In this document: positions 61,200 through 64,000 of the stretch, piece by piece | Layout of the letters: every line of letters starts with the position of its first letter | How positions within the stretch are numbered: the stretch's first letter is position 1 | NCBI GenBank assembly: GCA_016190055.1 | Contig: JACPRH010000054.1 | Location: forward strand, 1-64,000 | DNA length: 64,000 bases | From: Nitrososphaerota archaeon | GTDB lineage: Archaea > Thermoproteota > Nitrososphaeria > Nitrososphaerales > JACPRH01 | Direction: 5' to 3' | Program-made: the position numbers and the translations under genes | The notes under the pieces: model-generated | What the model was told of the DNA's origin: nothing | Database searches by the model: none | What the model saw: the letters and a program-made list of their open reading frames with translations, nothing else

Positions 61200-63968
61200 C
61201 TATCGATTAACTAGAAACGCTACAGGGAAACCGTCAAAAACTTCTCCAAGCCGCAGCGACCTACCTACACCTGACCTACTCAAACTCAGATGCCTCCCCG
61301 TAAAAATATCTTCCCAAGAGCTAGGTGCATCATCCGGAACAGTGAGAACGGTATCACCCCAAACAGACTCACCGTAAGGACGACCACCCATCTCGACAAG
61401 ACCAGTTAGAAACCGTGGAACAGCAATCACAGCCCACTCGAAGCCTCTTCGCCTGCAAAACGCAATAACATGCTCCTTATGCTCACCATCAACAGCCAAG
61501 GGAATGTATTCACCCTCCTCGAACAGCTCTCTCCGCATCTTTCGTGCACCCAACGCTTTCCACACAGTATACATCTTCACCAACCCATCCTCGAACCTCT
61601 TCAGAAGATCGTTTAGCTCATCCCGATCTGGACGCCTCATCTTTGTGAGTTCACTCAGCATCCTGATTCGCCTCTGGTAGTCAACCGGTTGGCGATTATC
61701 AGGATCAACCATGCTTAGATTCCAGAGTTCGCTGCCTTGATAGATATCTGGTACCCCCGGTACGGAGATTTTGAGCAAGGTTTGAGAGAGCGAGTTGAAC
61801 ACTCCGTAGAAAGATATTTCTCTCTGGAACTTGAGAAAGTCGTCCAGAAACTTGTTAGGATTAGAAATGTCAAGAAGTCTGTCAACAAACTCAGTTACAG
61901 CCCGCTCATGCTCAAGATTAGGCTCTAGCCACGAGCTCTCTGCTTTAGCCTCCCTAAGCGCCTTCACCATGTGCGCCTTAACACGCGCCGCAAAACGCTC
62001 ATCTGGCTCGAATGGAAAGGCTCCGATCAACGTCTGGTAAAGATAGTACTCCTCGTTTAACGTCGGGACAAGCATCTCCCTGATTCTGCGTTTCTTCCCG
62101 AAGTTCATCATTGACCAACTTATTATTTTCGACCTCCACTCTGCAGGTATCTCGGAAAGCACGTTCAACCTAGCCCTAGCATCCTCGCCTCTCTTCGTAT
62201 CGTGCGTAGATGAAGCATTAAGTGAAACAGGCCACTCATCATATCTAGCCTTGTTAAACTCGTGAAAACTCGCTACTGAAAGACCGAAGACACTCGGGTC
62301 ACTTCCCACCTCGTTAAGCGAAATGAACCGGTTGAACACGTAAAACGAGGTGTCCTCTAATCCTTTGGCTGTGATGGGTCCATTGAATTGCTGCAGCCTC
62401 ATAAAGCAACGTAACGCGTCGTAATCGGCAGCACTCTCTTTCTCCTCACCTCGTAGCTCTTCAAGAAGTTTGTCGAGGCAATCCAGTTCATACACAAGCT
62501 CAGGACTATTCTGCCTTACGCGTCGAAGTGAAGATCTGATAACCTCAATATCCCGCTCATCACATCTGCTTTTCGATAGATATGTTCTGTAAACGGGAAA
62601 CACAGCTACAAGCTCAGTTAAAGCCTGTTTAAGCCGATTGAAGCTGAAATTCTCGCAGTAACCTCTTTTGATGATTGCCTTTTTGAACAGCCACGCTAGA
62701 TTATCTATGTCACCCTTGAAAAGTTGCTTAATGACCTTCTTCTTGCACCAGTAAAGAACGTCACTATACGGTGCTTTGTGCCCGGTAAAGTCTTCGTAGA
62801 TTGAGTTAAACTTCGATTCACTTCGCTCATCTACAAATGCCCTGTTCACACAGTCAAGAATATCGTAGCCCGTTGTACCCTGAATAGGCCACGAGCTAGG
62901 TAACTGCTCGTTCGCCATCAATATCTTCTCTACAATAATGTAGTCATTAGGTGCTCTTTCTCTCAGCGTTCGAAGATACCACTCCGGATCGTGGAGGCCG
63001 TCTACGTGATCGGCTCTCAACCCCGAGTATCGGCCTTCACCTGTAAGCTGGAGAATCAGCCTATGTGTCTCCTGAAATATCTCTTCACTATCCATGTGGA
63101 GACAAATCAGGTCGCTGATGTTGAAGAAGCGACGGTAGTCAATCTTCTTCATAGCTGCTCGCCAATGAGAGAGCTTGAAGTTCTGTCGAGACAGAAGCCC
63201 ATCAAGAAGCGCTCTATCATCACCATTGTACTGAACCATAACTTCATTCAACAGGTTATGGACTGCACCTGAACCACGTTGCAGCCTCTTTACCCTGTCC
63301 TTCACCGCCTGCGCCCTTTCGGGGAGTATCAGCTCCTGCAGAAGACGCTTCACATCACTTATCGCCGCCTGAAGCTGCTTAGACGCCTGCTCATCACCTT
63401 GAACCCGGTTGAGACCTGTTTCAAGAATCTCTGCGTACGACTCAATCCTAATGGGAAGCTCCGCATCGAAATACCTTAACCGGAACTCACCGTCGAAGAA
63501 GACTAGCTTCAACTCACCGGCCTCTAAGCAGTCAACGTACTCCTTGCCTAGGAATGGGGCCAACACCTTTCCTCGCAGATCTCTAGAATGATGATGCCAA
63601 TCTATGTCGAAGAAGCCGAAGTACCTAGAGTTCTCCTTGAGCTCCAAAACATCTCTAAGCATACCGTTATCCACATGGTAAGCCATATGGTTAGGAACAA
63701 CATCCTGCATCCAGCCGACTCCACGCCGCCTAAACGCCTCCATCATCCGGTCAAACTCAGCACCAGACCCCAGCTCAGGATTCAACAGATTCGTATCGGT
63801 AACATCGTAGCCATGCATGCTTCCGCGACGAGCCTTAAACACAGGAGAAGCATAGACATGGGAAACACCAAGCTCAGCAAGATACCCAGCCAACCTTTCA
63901 GCATCTACAAACCTGAATGAAGCGTAAAACTGCAACCGATACGTAGCGATAGGTGGCCTCATACCCAT
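61200..63968 (-). CDS. treY: Maltooligosyl trehalose synthase TreY
   Basis: This 922-residue GH13 enzyme turns the reducing end of maltooligosaccharides into a trehalosyl unit. The start is typical (PIATYRLQFYASFRFVDAER), followed by HVYASPVFKARRGSMHGYD, QDVVPNHMAYH and GLRADHVDGLHDP. The C-terminal VPGVPDIYQGSELW is also family-typical. An SD-like GGAGGT lies 6 nt before the ATG at 63968, so an upstream gene, likely treZ, may continue past the window edge. Confidence 0.95.
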   Translation of the reverse strand: MGMRPPIATYRLQFYASFRFVDAERLAGYLAELGVSHVYASPVFKARRGSMHGYDVTDTNLLNPELGSGAEFDRMMEAFRRRGVGWMQDVVPNHMAYHVDNGMLRDVLELKENSRYFGFFDIDWHHHSRDLRGKVLAPFLGKEYVDCLEAGELKLVFFDGEFRLRYFDAELPIRIESYAEILETGLNRVQGDEQASKQLQAAISDVKRLLQELILPERAQAVKDRVKRLQRGSGAVHNLLNEVMVQYNGDDRALLDGLLSRQNFKLSHWRAAMKKIDYRRFFNISDLICLHMDSEEIFQETHRLILQLTGEGRYSGLRADHVDGLHDPEWYLRTLRERAPNDYIIVEKILMANEQLPSSWPIQGTTGYDILDCVNRAFVDERSESKFNSIYEDFTGHKAPYSDVLYWCKKKVIKQLFKGDIDNLAWLFKKAIIKRGYCENFSFNRLKQALTELVAVFPVYRTYLSKSRCDERDIEVIRSSLRRVRQNSPELVYELDCLDKLLEELRGEEKESAADYDALRCFMRLQQFNGPITAKGLEDTSFYVFNRFISLNEVGSDPSVFGLSVASFHEFNKARYDEWPVSLNASSTHDTKRGEDARARLNVLSEIPAEWRSKIISWSMMNFGKKRRIREMLVPTLNEEYYLYQTLIGAFPFEPDERFAARVKAHMVKALREAKAESSWLEPNLEHERAVTEFVDRLLDISNPNKFLDDFLKFQREISFYGVFNSLSQTLLKISVPGVPDIYQGSELWNLSMVDPDNRQPVDYQRRIRMLSELTKMRRPDRDELNDLLKRFEDGLVKMYTVWKALGARKMRRELFEEGEYIPLAVDGEHKEHVIAFCRRRGFEWAVIAVPRFLTGLVEMGGRPYGESVWGDTVLTVPDDAPSSWEDIFTGRHLSLSRSGVGRSLRLGEVFDGFPVAFLVNR

Positions 63969-64000
63969 CTACTTACCTCCAAGCTTTGTTCCGCCTGCAC

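Overview
The window reads as a chromosomal segment of an archaeon, most likely of the TACK group (Thermoproteota), with a Nitrososphaeria- or Bathyarchaeia-like character. The evidence is archaeal informational genes (eS1/Rps3ae, archaeal Rps15, KEOPS subunits Pcc1, Bud32 and Kae1, a COG1325-type RNA-binding protein, a RecJ-like DHH nuclease), archaeal lipid genes (geranylgeranyl reductase-like and polyprenyl synthase), a NitrOD5-like domain protein, and a promoter style of TATA boxes 21-28 bp before start codons, implying leaderless transcripts and many TTG starts. No rRNA and no intact tRNA gene was seen. The lineage call is inference; no phylogeny was run.

Layout. 1-5.7 kb: a NitT/TauT-type ABC transporter whose substrate-binding protein is co-transcribed with two corrinoid proteins and a UroD-family methyltransferase, a likely uptake-plus-demethylation unit. 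5.9-12.3 kb: a putative glycoside hydrolase, small membrane proteins, a DUF362 protein, and an operon led by a membrane-flavodoxin fusion. 12.3-15.4 kb: a tRNA-like relic, an unknown gene split by a -1 frame change, and an intact single-ORF IS66-type insertion with an 8-bp target duplication. 15.4-26.4 kb: NAD synthesis (nadC, nadX, nadA, with no nadB), surface proteins with Thr-rich stalks, an ABC-2 exporter, a hemerythrin-like protein, a regulator and rps3ae.

26.4-39.8 kb is an accessory island: MNT-HEPN, RHH/DUF3368 and VapBC toxin-antitoxin pairs, a DUF2283 protein, a possible new small-RHH pair, an orphan DNA methyltransferase, an archaeal AAA/DUF234 ATPase, TPR and unknown helical proteins, a possible structured RNA, solitary CRISPR-repeat-like sequences, and a helically phased array of twelve GTAC sites in front of a ribbon-helix-helix coiled-coil protein.

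39.8-53.3 kb: a membrane-anchored quinoprotein-like beta-propeller, then housekeeping genes on the minus strand (unknown gene, kae1, bud32, ITPase | rps15, recJ-like, pcc1, serS, dph6-like). A 919-bp transposase-less element with perfect 24-bp terminal inverted repeats and a 9-bp target duplication sits exactly between ITPase and rps15. Then come RNA-binding, thioesterase, NAD(P)HX epimerase and MBL hydrolase genes. 53.4-58.8 kb: isoprenoid genes next to a CrtC/tocopherol-cyclase-like protein and an SCP2-like protein, a plausible uncharacterised isoprenoid-handling cluster. 59-64 kb: treX and treY for trehalose synthesis from glycogen-type glucans.

The most interesting items are the phased GTAC array, the 919-bp element, the corrinoid operon with a His-less corrinoid protein, the split gene with a canonical -1 slippery heptamer, the solitary CRISPR-like repeats, and the isoprenoid/CrtC/SCP2 cluster.
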